Assembly: GCF_029263665.1 (NCBI RefSeq)
Contig: NZ_JAJUFQ010000011.1
Coordinates: forward strand, 62,001-126,000
Source: Halomonas sp.
Lineage (GTDB): Bacteria; Pseudomonadota; Gammaproteobacteria; Pseudomonadales; Halomonadaceae
Direction of reading: 5' to 3'
Length of the DNA: 64,000 nucleotides
The position numbers and the translations under genes are program-made. Under the pieces are notes generated by a model. It saw only the letters and a program-made list of their open reading frames with translations. It did not search any database and was not told the DNA's origin. Shown here in pieces: positions 17,914 to 25,878 of this stretch (the stretch's first letter is position 1; each line of letters starts with the position of its first letter).

Positions 17914-19278
17914 CTACTTGATATAGCCAGCCCGCTTCATGTTGCGTTCAGTCGCCCCCTGGACTTGATCCAGAGCTTGCTCCACGGGCATGTCTCCGGC
18001 CAGCGCCGCGGCGATCATCTGTCCTACCTGAGTGCCGATCGCCTGGAACTCGGGAATAGCGACGAACTGCACCCCGACATAAGGGTTCGGTTCCAAGGTG
18101 GAATCATTGGGATCCGCGTTGCGGATGGCATCCAGCACGAAACTGGCAAAAGGCGCAGCCTCCTGATACGCAGGGTTCTCGTAAGTGCTTTCCCGAGTGC
18201 CAGGTGGCACGCTGGTCCAGCCCTTGGTCTCACCGACCAGCTTCACGTAATCCTGAGAGGTAGCCCAGGTAATGAAGGTCTGGGCAGCTTCCTTGTGCTC
18301 GGAAGAGGCAGGAATGGCAAGCGACCAGGACCACAACCAGTGGGATCCCTTGGGCGTTTCGGCTACCGGAGCAGGTGCGAAACCCAGCTGCTCGGCGACC
18401 TCTGACGCATTCGCATCATACAAACGCCCTGCAGCAGAGGTGGCATCGACCCATATGGCGCAGTTGCCACGAGAAAACAGCGCAAGGTTCTCGTTGAAGC
18501 CGTTGGAAGTGGCGCCGGGGGGGCCATAGTTCTGCATCAGGTCGACATAGAAGGAGATAGCCTCCTTCCAGGCTTCGCTGTTGATCTCCGGATTCCAGTC
18601 CATGTCGAACCAGCGACCACCATAGGTATTCACCAACGTGGACAGGAAGGCCATGTTCTCGCCCCAGCCGGGTTTGCCACGCAGGCAAATACCCGCCATG
18701 TCATTATCCGGGTCGTTGAGCTGCTCGGCCCAGCCACGCACCTGCTCCCAGGTCGGTTGTTCGGGTACCTCGATACCGGCTTGCTCGAACAGATCCTTGC
18801 GGTAATACATCATCGAACTTTCAGCATAGAACGGTAAGGCATAGAGCGTGTCTTCGTGGCTCAGGCCATCTCGTACCGGCTTGATCAGATCGTCAACCTG
18901 ATACTCTTCCGGGAGGTTCTCCAGCGGCTCCAGCCAGCCACGTTCGCCCCAGATCGGCACTTCATAGGTACCGATGGTCATCACATCGAACTGGCCACCC
19001 TGGGTTGCGATATCCGTGGTCATACGCTGGCGCAGTACATTCTCTTCCAGCACCACCCAATCCAGTGTGATATCAGGGTGCGCCTTTTCGAACTCCTGGG
19101 TCAGCCCCTGCATGATGATCATGTCATTGTTGTTGACCGTCGCAACCGTGATGGTTTCGGCTTGGGCCGCCATCGCACCTAGTGAGGCAATCCCTGCCAA
19201 AAATACCTGCGATGTCGCTGGCCTCCGCCAGAAAGGTTTTCCTGCGAGATGGGTAAGGCTTGGCAGGGAATGGTTCAT
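17914..19278 (-). CDS. mtlE: polyol ABC transporter periplasmic binding protein
   Basis: A 454-residue extracellular solute-binding protein (family 1). A signal peptide of about 40 residues ends near GAMAAQAETI, with mature protein beginning ITVATVNNNDMIIMQGLTQEF. Later segments GKPGWGENMAFLSTLVNTYG and FSRGNCAIWVDATSAAGRL are typical of sorbitol/mannitol-binding proteins such as SmoE/MtlE. It delivers the polyol to MtlFG. It is the first gene of the leftward nine-gene operon, and the 328-bp region upstream carries repeats that look like operator sites. Confidence 0.92.
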   Translation of the reverse strand: MNHSLPSLTHLAGKPFWRRPATSQVFLAGIASLGAMAAQAETITVATVNNNDMIIMQGLTQEFEKAHPDITLDWVVLEENVLRQRMTTDIATQGGQFDVMTIGTYEVPIWGERGWLEPLENLPEEYQVDDLIKPVRDGLSHEDTLYALPFYAESSMMYYRKDLFEQAGIEVPEQPTWEQVRGWAEQLNDPDNDMAGICLRGKPGWGENMAFLSTLVNTYGGRWFDMDWNPEINSEAWKEAISFYVDLMQNYGPPGATSNGFNENLALFSRGNCAIWVDATSAAGRLYDANASEVAEQLGFAPAPVAETPKGSHWLWSWSLAIPASSEHKEAAQTFITWATSQDYVKLVGETKGWTSVPPGTRESTYENPAYQEAAPFASFVLDAIRNADPNDSTLEPNPYVGVQFVAIPEFQAIGTQVGQMIAAALAGDMPVEQALDQVQGATERNMKRAGYIK

Positions 19279-19322
19279 GGCGCGCTCCTGATCGTATGGT
19301 CGTCAAGCGAGATTGTTGTTGT

Positions 19323-19367
19323 GAAGCTGACAGCTGCGAAGTTGACAGCCGTGAAGTTGACAAAAGA
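19323..19367. repeat. 15-bp tandem repeat, three copies
   Basis: GAAGCTGACAGCTGC, GAAGTTGACAGCCGT and GAAGTTGACAAAAGA follow head to tail at 19323, 19338 and 19353. The array is about 45 bp upstream of the mtlE-like ATG, so it lies in the leader or promoter of the polyol operon. Confidence 0.8.
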
Positions 19368-19389
19368 GTAGCAACCCAGGCGCCAACCG

Positions 19390-19477
19390 TTGTTCAAGCA
19401 TCAATAATTGTTCAAACATCCATCATGAGTTAAACATCCACAACTGATCAAACACATCAGCGAATGATCAAATGATC
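19390..19477 (-). promoter_or_regulatory. cluster of repeated (G/T)TCAAA-CATC elements, probable SorC operator
   Basis: TTGTTCAAGCATC (19390), ATTGTTCAAACATC (19407), GAGTTAAACATC (19427), TGATCAAACACATC (19445) and TGATCAAATGATC (19465) recur at 17 to 20 bp spacing. SorC/DeoR-type sugar regulators bind repeated TTGTTCAA-like half sites, so this is the likely control region of the polyol operon. The 19279-19606 gap holds this cluster and two tandem arrays and no gene. Confidence 0.6.
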
Positions 19478-19553
19478 GGACAAGGCGCCAAAAAACGCAA
19501 AGCCAATACACTTAGACTTTAGGAGCAGCCCTGGAAACGCCAGGGGTTATGGC

Positions 19554-19602
19554 ATCTGAACGGAACGACGATATCTGAACAGAACGAGGATATCTGAACA
19601 AA
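19554..19602. repeat. 19-bp tandem repeat, about 2.6 copies
   Basis: ATCTGAAC starts copies at 19554, 19573 and 19592; the full unit is ATCTGAACGGAACGACGAT with small changes. It lies just beyond the stop of the SorC-type gene. A short hairpin (CCCTGG/CCAGGG, 19529-19545) sits beside it. Confidence 0.8.
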
Positions 19603-19606
19603 GCAA

Positions 19607-20554
19607 CTATAGATGATCGACCACAAAGCGTGCGGCATGCTCATCGGTGATCAAGCCATTGAGCCAGCCTCCACGCAAGGCCGCGAGAATGCCTGGCCCC
19701 TTTTCACGCCCGCCAGCCAGGGCAACCACAGGCAGATCGTGGAACATGGGTAACGGTAGACTGGTCACTCGTCGGGTGATGGAGCAGTCAATGACTTCGC
19801 CATTGGCATTCATGGGCCACCCCAGCAATTCGCCCACCGCATCAAGCGCCAACAACTCTTTCAGCTCATCTGCGCTGATGAAGTGATCCTGAAACAGCGT
19901 CGCTTGGGGATCGATACGCCCGACGCCAATAAAGGCCGCTGCAGCCTGTGTCGCCACATTACCAATGGCGCGAAACAGAGGCTGAGACAGCAATGATTCC
20001 TTTTCCTCCACCGAGGTGGCCACGACTGGAGTAGGCAACAGAAAACGCTCGCCACCCGTCTTGTCCGCTGCCACCATGACACCGTCATAACGGTTGGCTG
20101 AACCATCGCGGGCAACGTTCCCCACCAGGGAAACGAAACGGTGCTGAGGACGATCGATGCGACTGAGAGCCTCGGCAGTCGCTCTGATGGACCGCCCGGT
20201 ACCCAGGGATAGCGTCTGAGGTTCGCTACGTTCGATGAACTTCGAGAGGCGCTCGGCTCCTGCGACGGCCAGGTACGGTGTGGTATCGGCAGCACCGGTG
20301 GCTGCCGGTACCACATCACAATAATCGAGCCCGAAGCGCGTGCGGATCGCTTGGGAAAGCGCCGTGCAATGGGCAATGGGGTGATCGATATGGACCTTGA
20401 TCAGCCCTTCCTGGCGCGCCAGGGCAAGCAGACGTTGGACCCCCGGGCGGGATACCCCCAGCTGTGCGGCAATATCATCCTGTGTACAACCACCAACATA
20501 GGACAACCAGGCTGCCCGAGCTGCCTGATCCAATTTGACTTCGAACTTGTCCAC
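19607..20554 (-). CDS. SorC/DeoR-type sugar-binding transcriptional regulator
   Basis: A 315-residue regulator. The N-terminal helix-turn-helix reads AAWLSYVGGCTQDDIAAQLG followed by SRPGVQRLLALARQEGLIKV, and the rest is the SorC effector domain related to sugar-phosphate isomerases, with LSLGTGRSIRATAEAL near residue 130. GTG 20554 is favoured: GAGG stands six bases upstream and the product begins MDKFEVKLDQAARAAWL. A TTG at 20572 would add six residues. It resembles SmoC of Rhodobacter. It probably senses a phosphorylated polyol or sugar and controls the adjacent operon. It lies 50 bp past the sensor-kinase stop on the same strand, so some read-through from that operon is possible. Confidence 0.88.
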   Translation of the reverse strand: MDKFEVKLDQAARAAWLSYVGGCTQDDIAAQLGVSRPGVQRLLALARQEGLIKVHIDHPIAHCTALSQAIRTRFGLDYCDVVPAATGAADTTPYLAVAGAERLSKFIERSEPQTLSLGTGRSIRATAEALSRIDRPQHRFVSLVGNVARDGSANRYDGVMVAADKTGGERFLLPTPVVATSVEEKESLLSQPLFRAIGNVATQAAAAFIGVGRIDPQATLFQDHFISADELKELLALDAVGELLGWPMNANGEVIDCSITRRVTSLPLPMFHDLPVVALAGGREKGPGILAALRGGWLNGLITDEHAARFVVDHL

Positions 20555-20605
20555 ACCACGCCTCACTGCCAATCGTACGTCGCTGCATCATCGCAAGGTC
20601 TGCGC

Positions 20606-21985
20606 TCATGCACAACGCGCTCCTGGCAACCATACCTCTACGGAAAGCCCGCCGAGACTGGCCTCTCCCAAGGCCAGGCAACCACCATACAGCGTCACCA
20701 GATCTTCGACGATGGCCAGCCCCAGTCCGCTGCCAGGACGTTTCTCATCCAGGCGAACCCCTCGGGCCAGCACAGCCTGGCGTTGCTCCTCAGTCATCCC
20801 CGGGCCATCATCTTCCAGCAACAGGCAGGCGCCATCGCCTTGCAGACGAAAACTCAACTCAACCCGACCGGAAGCCCAGTCAAGGGCATTCTCAAGCAGG
20901 TTGCCTGTCAGTTCCTGAAGGTCCTGAGGATCGACACGCAGCATCAGACCAGGAAGGAAGTTCCGCTCCAGATGCTTTCCGCGACGCTCTGCCAGGCGCG
21001 CAAGTCCACCCACGACCGGGGCTAACACCTTTTCGACGTCGATACTGGCGGTCAACGCGGCACTTCCTGCTGCACTCGCCCGGGCCAGATGATGGCGCAC
21101 TGCGGCATCAATGCGAGAGACCTCTTCCCGTACCTGGCGCCGTGCCGCTTCAGGCAGACGGTCAGCCTGAGCCTGAAGCACGCTGACCGGCGTCTTGAGT
21201 GCATGTGCCAAGTTGCCAGCTGCCGCGCGCCCGCGTTCGATCAGGCGACGGTCATGATCAAGCACTTCATTCATGGTCGTCGCCAGTTCGCCCAGCTCAC
21301 CTGGCAATTGGGTTTCAAGGCGTTCACGGTCCCCCGACTTCACCGCAGCAAGGTCGTCATGCAACGCACGTAACGGTGCAAGCCCCCAGCGAATCTGCAA
21401 CACCAGGCCACTCAGCAGCAAGACACTCAGGGCTACCAGCGATAACCATAGCAGCCATTCAAAACGGGCCATTTCGGCAGTCAGTTCCCGGCGAGTCACT
21501 GCCAGGCTGACATGCACTGGCTTCTTCTGCCCTGGCACCAGCAATGTCTGTTCCACCATACGCAGTGACTGCCCGCGCGGACCTTTGATCGTCCTCCAGC
21601 TAACTCCGGAGGTACGTCCCAGTGGCAATCTCTGATCCCATAACGACCGAGAGGTGCGAGTAAAGGCGTCACCATCACTGACCTGCCAGTACCAGCCGGA
21701 ATAGACCTGCTCGAAGCGGGAGTCGGCCATGCGGTCGTTGAGGGTAAGGGCTCCGGTGGCAGGATCCAACTCGAAGGAGGCCAACAGCACCTTGTGCATG
21801 GAAGCCAATCGCTCATCGAACGAAGCCGAAGCAGACTCACGAAAGCTGAACGACAGTCCCAGGCCAACGATGGGCACAATCACCAGTACCAGGACGATGG
21901 AGGCAACGATCAAGCGCCGTGCTAGGGTCCAGTTACCAGCCCTGGCGGACACTTTTCGCATGGAAATACGCTTGGACACACTCAC
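20606..21985 (-). CDS. sensor histidine kinase, PhoQ-like architecture
   Basis: A 459-residue two-component kinase. Membrane segments at about 22-48 and 177-199 flank a periplasmic sensor of about 125 residues. A HAMP-like linker follows, then the phospho-acceptor box NLAHALKTPVSVL (His261), and an ATPase domain with N box NLLENALDWA, G1 LEDDGPGM and G2 GSGLGLAIVEDLV. NLAHALKTP is characteristic of the PhoQ/QseC-like group. The GTG at 21985 overlaps the response-regulator stop as GTGA, suggesting coupled translation; an ATG at 21961 is the alternative. The ligand is unknown; PepSY neighbours suggest cations or envelope stress. Confidence 0.9.
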   Translation of the reverse strand: MSVSKRISMRKVSARAGNWTLARRLIVASIVLVLVIVPIVGLGLSFSFRESASASFDERLASMHKVLLASFELDPATGALTLNDRMADSRFEQVYSGWYWQVSDGDAFTRTSRSLWDQRLPLGRTSGVSWRTIKGPRGQSLRMVEQTLLVPGQKKPVHVSLAVTRRELTAEMARFEWLLWLSLVALSVLLLSGLVLQIRWGLAPLRALHDDLAAVKSGDRERLETQLPGELGELATTMNEVLDHDRRLIERGRAAAGNLAHALKTPVSVLQAQADRLPEAARRQVREEVSRIDAAVRHHLARASAAGSAALTASIDVEKVLAPVVGGLARLAERRGKHLERNFLPGLMLRVDPQDLQELTGNLLENALDWASGRVELSFRLQGDGACLLLEDDGPGMTEEQRQAVLARGVRLDEKRPGSGLGLAIVEDLVTLYGGCLALGEASLGGLSVEVWLPGARCA

Positions 21986-22656
21986 CCTGCCGCAGAATCA
22001 ACAGCCACCAGGCGGTAGCCTTGGCCGCGCAATGTCTGGATACGTTCACCTCCCAGCTTGCGCCGGAGGCGACTGATCTGCACATCGATGACATTCGAAT
22101 CCGGCTCATGGTCACGGTCATAGACATGCTCGGACAACTCGGCACGGCTGACGACACGCTCCTGGGCATGCATCAGATAGGCCAGCAGGCGGGACTCCTG
22201 GGCAGTCAGCGTCACCGGGCGCCCGGCCAAGGTGACACTGCCCGTATGCGTATCGAAATTGAGGTCTCCCGCACTGAGCACTGGATGAGCATGGCCATGG
22301 CTACGGCGAACCAGGGCACGCAGGCGGAACAGCACTTCAGCCGTCTCGAAGGGTTTGGTCACATAATCATCGGCGCCGGCGGAAAAGCCCGCCGCCTTGT
22401 CCGACCAGCGCTCCCTGGCAGTAAGCACCAGCACCGGAAGATCGATGCCATCCTCACGCCATTGGGATAACCAGCGGGTGCCATCACCGTCAGGCAGGCC
22501 AAGATCAAGCACCACCGCATCGTAACGCTCAGTGCGCAACAGAAAGTCTCCATCCCCGCCTGTAGCAGCCAGTTCCACCAGCAGCCCGCCATCCTTGAGC
22601 GATTCAGCCAAGGCTTCGCCTAGCGCCTGATCATCCTCTATCAACAAGATCTTCAT
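21982..22656 (-). CDS. OmpR/PhoP-family response regulator
   Basis: A 224-residue regulator. The receiver domain has IEDDQALGEAL, phospho-acceptor Asp51 in VVLDLGLPDGDG, the Thr in VLTARERW and Lys in DDYVTKPF. The winged-helix output domain ends VIDVQISRLRRKLGGERIQT followed by LRGQGYRLV. It works with the kinase whose start overlaps its stop. The OmpR class binds as dimers to direct repeats one helical turn apart, which is the structure found upstream of both PepSY-like genes to the right. Confidence 0.93.
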   Translation of the reverse strand: MKILLIEDDQALGEALAESLKDGGLLVELAATGGDGDFLLRTERYDAVVLDLGLPDGDGTRWLSQWREDGIDLPVLVLTARERWSDKAAGFSAGADDYVTKPFETAEVLFRLRALVRRSHGHAHPVLSAGDLNFDTHTGSVTLAGRPVTLTAQESRLLAYLMHAQERVVSRAELSEHVYDRDHEPDSNVIDVQISRLRRKLGGERIQTLRGQGYRLVAVDSAAG

Positions 22657-22665
22657 CGGCTTTCC

Positions 22666-23130
22666 TTATTGATTGGCTCCTGGGGCTGTCTTTTGCATCT
22701 CCCGGATGCCGACGCCTTCGATGCCGATAAGATCGCCGCTGACAGCATCAAATTCAAACTCCACAATCTGCCCGTTCGGTCCAACCATCTCGACTTCGTA
22801 GGTGATCTCACCGTCATCGCGCTCCAGCTCTACCTCAAGCACCTGGCCTTCGTAATGCGCTTCCAGCCAGTCGAGTATCTGAGGCAGTCCCACCAGATGG
22901 CCATCCGCCACCTGTTGGTGGAGGTCCTTCCATTCATCTGCGTCATCGTCATCGATATGGAGCATGACATCGGAGTCATTCCGGCTTTCTGTTGTGGAAT
23001 CACTCGTCACTTCTTCACTGACTGAATGTGCTTCCTGACCAGTGCCTGCAGGACTCATGACCACCCAGCTGACAGCCCACAGAACCGCAAGCAAGCACAC
23101 AGCAACGGTAGTTCGAACCAGTATTTTCAT
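22666..23130 (-). CDS. membrane-anchored PepSY-domain protein
   Basis: A 154-residue protein with an N-terminal membrane anchor or signal (RTTVAVCLLAVLWAVSWVVM), a very acidic linker (HIDDDDADEW) and a C-terminal PepSY domain with LPQILDWLEAHYEGQVLEVE, DGEITYEVEMVGPNGQIVEF and DAVSGDLIGIEG. It is first in a three-gene unit with the response regulator (9 bp gap) and kinase. PepSY proteins encoded with such systems (for example in bqs/car-type loci of Pseudomonas) sit in the periplasm and are thought to tune the sensor; that role here is inference. Confidence 0.88.
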   Translation of the reverse strand: MKILVRTTVAVCLLAVLWAVSWVVMSPAGTGQEAHSVSEEVTSDSTTESRNDSDVMLHIDDDDADEWKDLHQQVADGHLVGLPQILDWLEAHYEGQVLEVELERDDGEITYEVEMVGPNGQIVEFEFDAVSGDLIGIEGVGIREMQKTAPGANQ

Positions 23131-23155
23131 AGCATGTAGTGTCGCCCAGCCAAGA

Positions 23156-23182
23156 TGAATGAAGCATGAATATCACTGTCAG
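23156..23182. promoter_or_regulatory. OmpR-type direct-repeat box, copy 1
   Basis: TGAAT at 23156 and again at 23167 (11-bp step), followed by TGTCAG at 23177. It matches copy 2 at 24306 in arrangement and spacing and lies 139 bp upstream of the PepSY-like gene at 23295, in the divergent gap with the regulator operon. TTAA(G/T)-N6-TTAA(G/T) is the known recognition form of PmrA/BqsR-type regulators. Confidence 0.6.
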
Positions 23183-23294
23183 CTTAGTGACAGGTCGACT
23201 CTGAGAGGATGGCCTCATTCGCCCAATAGTGCACGCCTCAACAGTGCACACCACAGGCGACCCATATGTAGCAGGCCCCAGAGGGAGTAGCACT

Positions 23295-23768
23295 ATGAAA
23301 AAGACGTTGAGTTACAGCCTTGCCGCCCTGACGCTCTCCGGCACAGTGAGCACCGCTGCCCTGGCGGATGACAAAGGCATCTCCCGGGAAGAGTTGAACC
23401 GTCTGTTGCAGAGTGCCAGCGACTATGGATTCACCAATTACGACGAACTCGGTGTCGACGACGGCCAGTTCGAGATCGAAGGCTGGCGCAAGGACGGCTG
23501 GAGGCTCGACGTCGATATGGCACTCAATGACGGCAATCTCCTGCGAGAGCAGCAGCGTCAGAGCCAGATTCCTGACTGGAGTCTGAGCGGCGATGAAGTC
23601 AGCAAGGCTCTGGACAGAGCACAGAACGAAGGCCTGGAGCTTATCGTCGGTCTCGACGCCAATCAATCCCATATCGAAGTGGACGGTTACGGTACGGACC
23701 ACCAGGAAATCGAGATACACCTGAACCGCGACACATTCGAAGTTGCTGGAGTCGAATACGATGATTAA
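23295..23768 (+). CDS. secreted PepSY-like acidic protein A
   Basis: A 157-residue protein with a Sec signal peptide (KKTLSYSLAALTLSGTVSTA, cleavage after ALA near residue 25). The mature part seems to hold two PepSY-like halves: residues near 45-80 with FEIEGWRKDGWRLDVDMAL, and a second half with IEVDGYGTDHQEIEIHLNR and VAGVEYDD. GGAG lies eight bases before the ATG. It is a clear paralogue of the protein encoded at 24454. The periplasmic location and pairing with a two-component system suggest an induced modulator; no enzyme function is visible. Confidence 0.85.
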   Translation: MKKTLSYSLAALTLSGTVSTAALADDKGISREELNRLLQSASDYGFTNYDELGVDDGQFEIEGWRKDGWRLDVDMALNDGNLLREQQRQSQIPDWSLSGDEVSKALDRAQNEGLELIVGLDANQSHIEVDGYGTDHQEIEIHLNRDTFEVAGVEYDD

Positions 23769-24126
23769 TGAAGAACGTTTCACTCACGCTGATGAATACC
23801 GCGAGAACAGCGCTTGGCACCAGGCCAAGCGTTGGCAGGAAAAAGTTCGCCAGTCGACTCGTCCCATGAGGCGACCTGGTGTCCTCCGAATGACATTGGC
23901 CTGGATTGCCTGTCTGTTCACTTTGCTGGTCGCGGGGATACTGGGGCTGATTTTCTCCCTGATTGGCCTGGCCCTGATACCGCTGATTCGCCACCGAGTG
24001 AAACGCCGCATGGAGAATCTGCGGGCAGAACAGGCCGAGGATGTCACCCCTGGATATTCCTCCCGGCCATCTTCAAATCACTCGTCTCAGGTATGGGAAG
24101 GCCAATATGAGATCAAGCATCCCTGA
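23761..24126 (+). CDS. small membrane protein of unknown function
   Basis: A 121-residue protein whose ATG at 23761 overlaps the end of the preceding gene by 8 bp, indicating coupled translation. A charged N-terminal half (HADEYRENSAWHQAKRWQEK) leads to a long hydrophobic stretch (LAWIACLFTLLVAGILGLIF and SLIGLALIPLI) that could form one or two membrane segments, then a basic and finally Ser-rich cytoplasmic tail. No family is recognised. It is probably co-regulated with the PepSY-like gene before it. Confidence 0.7.
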   Translation: MINEERFTHADEYRENSAWHQAKRWQEKVRQSTRPMRRPGVLRMTLAWIACLFTLLVAGILGLIFSLIGLALIPLIRHRVKRRMENLRAEQAEDVTPGYSSRPSSNHSSQVWEGQYEIKHP

Positions 24127-24305
24127 TGCACTCGGATATGGCCTCGCCATACAGCTGAATATCATTAATTGATACTGGGAAGACTCACTTCCGTAGCAGA
24201 CATCGCTCGCTGCGGGAGTGGCCCTGAAAAGCCAGAAGCTCCATATATCCGGGATATTGTTTGTTATTCCATATAAGGTATCGTTTTGCTGAAATGCTCC
24301 TGGAG

Positions 24306-24332
24306 TTAATGAAACATTAATGCAAATGTCAG
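24306..24332 (+). promoter_or_regulatory. OmpR-type direct-repeat box, copy 2
   Basis: TTAAT at 24306 and at 24317 (11-bp step) then TGTCAG at 24327, 148 bp before the second PepSY-like gene. Across 29 bases it agrees with copy 1 at about 20 positions. The 24127-24453 gap is AT-rich and contains this box but no gene I can support. Confidence 0.6.
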
Positions 24333-24453
24333 TTTTCCTGAAAAAGGGAATGCCACACTATCAAGAAGCCATGCTACCAACACATATCATGAGCAATAAA
24401 ACATAAACGAAGGAATGTAGCAGCCAGACTCGCTGACACAAGGATATGTCATC

Positions 24454-24924
24454 ATGAATAAAATCCTGGCCACTGGGCTTATCGCCCTGACCCTATCGAT
24501 TTCCACTATGGCGAATGCCGACAGCAGTGCCAGCCGCGCTGATATTGAACACCTGTTACAGGATGCCAAGAGCTACGGTTTCACGCGTTTCGAAGAACTT
24601 GAAGTTGATGATGAAGATCGTTTCGACGTGGAAGGCTGGCGAGAGGATGGCTGGCATCTGGATATCGACCTGTCACTGAGTGACAGCCGCATATTGAAAG
24701 AGCAACAGCGCAAGAGCGAGACCCCCGAATGGAGCCTGAGTCAGGATGAAGTCATTCAGGCCCTGGATGCTGCCCAGCAATCTGAACTGGATGAAATTTC
24801 ATCTATAGAAGTTGATTGCACAGGCCGTATAGAAGTCGAAGGATACAATTCTCAACATCAGGAAATCGAATTGTACATTGATAGAAATACCTTTGACGTC
24901 ATCGGAGTCGATAAAGACGTATAG
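24454..24924 (+). CDS. secreted PepSY-like acidic protein B
   Basis: A 156-residue paralogue of the protein at 23295. A signal peptide (NKILATGLIALTLSISTMAN) with cleavage after ANA leads into two PepSY-like halves: FDVEGWREDGWHLDIDLSL and IEVEGYNSQHQEIELYIDR. Conserved between the two paralogues are the blocks YGFT, VEGWR-DGW and HQEIE. Its 3' half uses more AT-rich codons than its neighbours, which hints at relaxed or foreign base composition. Transcription ends at the hairpin immediately after the stop. Confidence 0.83.
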   Translation: MNKILATGLIALTLSISTMANADSSASRADIEHLLQDAKSYGFTRFEELEVDDEDRFDVEGWREDGWHLDIDLSLSDSRILKEQQRKSETPEWSLSQDEVIQALDAAQQSELDEISSIEVDCTGRIEVEGYNSQHQEIELYIDRNTFDVIGVDKDV

Positions 24925-24961
24925 TCGTATCCAATAGTTATAAGGATACGACTATTTTTTT
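24921..24961 (+). terminator. intrinsic terminator of PepSY-like gene B
   Basis: A perfect 12-bp stem ATAGTCGTATCC (24921-24932) with GGATACGACTAT (24944-24955) and an 11-base loop is followed by seven T. The stem includes the gene's TAG stop. Confidence 0.93.
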
Positions 24962-25110
24962 ATATACACCAAGAACAACAACTATCGTAAGCACCATCAA
25001 CTTATCGCGACCATATAACCTCTGACGAGTGGCATATTGAGAGGGAATCTTCGCTGTCACATTCGTCATGACCAATATCGCCACATCCACCAATGAAAGG
25101 AAGCATGACA

Positions 25111-25824
25111 ATGCAAGATCATGAACGGAATCCAATCGACGAATCTCGCAACGCTGACGCAGCTCTGCAGGATATCATTCAGGGCTTTCAGAGCTTTCGC
25201 CAGAATGTCTATCCGCAACAACAGACACTCTTCAAGCGCCTGGCCAAGGCACAGCAACCACACGTCATGGTCATTACCTGTGCCGACTCACGTATCGCAC
25301 TGGAACTGATCACCCAAAGCGCACCCGGTACCCTGTTCGTTACACGCAACGTCGGCAATGTCGTCCCGCCTTATGGCCAAATGAATGGTGGAGTATCCAC
25401 CGCTATCGAGTACGCCGTGCTCAGCCTGGGTGTGAAACACATCATCATCTGTGGTCATTCCGACTGTGGTGCGATGAAAGCCGTGCTCAATCCAACCAGC
25501 CTTGACGGCATGCCGACCGTCAAGGCCTGGTTGCGTCATACCGAAGTCGCTCGCAGCGTGGTAGAGACCAACTGCGGTTGCGCGGACCACGACACCCTGG
25601 GCGTGTTGACCGAAGAAAACGTCGTAGCTCAGCTCGACCATCTACGCACCCACCCATCTGTCGCTGCTCGCCTGGCCAGTGGCCAGCTCAACATCCACGG
25701 CTGGGTGTATGACATAGAAAGCTGCACCATCCGCGCCTATGACGCAGCCAAACGCCGCTTCCTGCCATTGGATGGCAACGAAGTTCCTTCTGCGACACCG
25801 CAGCCACGTTATGCCAATGCCTGA
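25111..25824 (+). CDS. can: beta-class carbonic anhydrase
   Basis: A 237-residue beta-carbonic anhydrase that interconverts CO2 and bicarbonate in the cytoplasm. Zinc ligands are visible: Cys57 and the Asp59-Arg61 dyad in VITCADSRI, His116 and Cys119 in ICGHSDCGAMK. RNVGNVVPPYG is also typical. In-frame ATG codons at 25093, 25105 and 25111 compete; AAGGA sits nine bases before 25111, which I chose. It lies 54 bp before a SulP transporter on the same strand, an arrangement seen repeatedly for bicarbonate-transporting SulP proteins. Confidence 0.94.
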   Translation: MQDHERNPIDESRNADAALQDIIQGFQSFRQNVYPQQQTLFKRLAKAQQPHVMVITCADSRIALELITQSAPGTLFVTRNVGNVVPPYGQMNGGVSTAIEYAVLSLGVKHIIICGHSDCGAMKAVLNPTSLDGMPTVKAWLRHTEVARSVVETNCGCADHDTLGVLTEENVVAQLDHLRTHPSVAARLASGQLNIHGWVYDIESCTIRAYDAAKRRFLPLDGNEVPSATPQPRYANA

Positions 25825-25878
25825 AACTCTGCGCAATCACCGTAGCCCCTGACATTCATCGGCTCTGGAGAAAGCCTC

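Noticed and set aside
24127..24453. Possible small RNA or gene in the AT-rich gap
   Set aside because: Only the repeat box and weak hairpins are visible; no terminator with a T run before the next gene.
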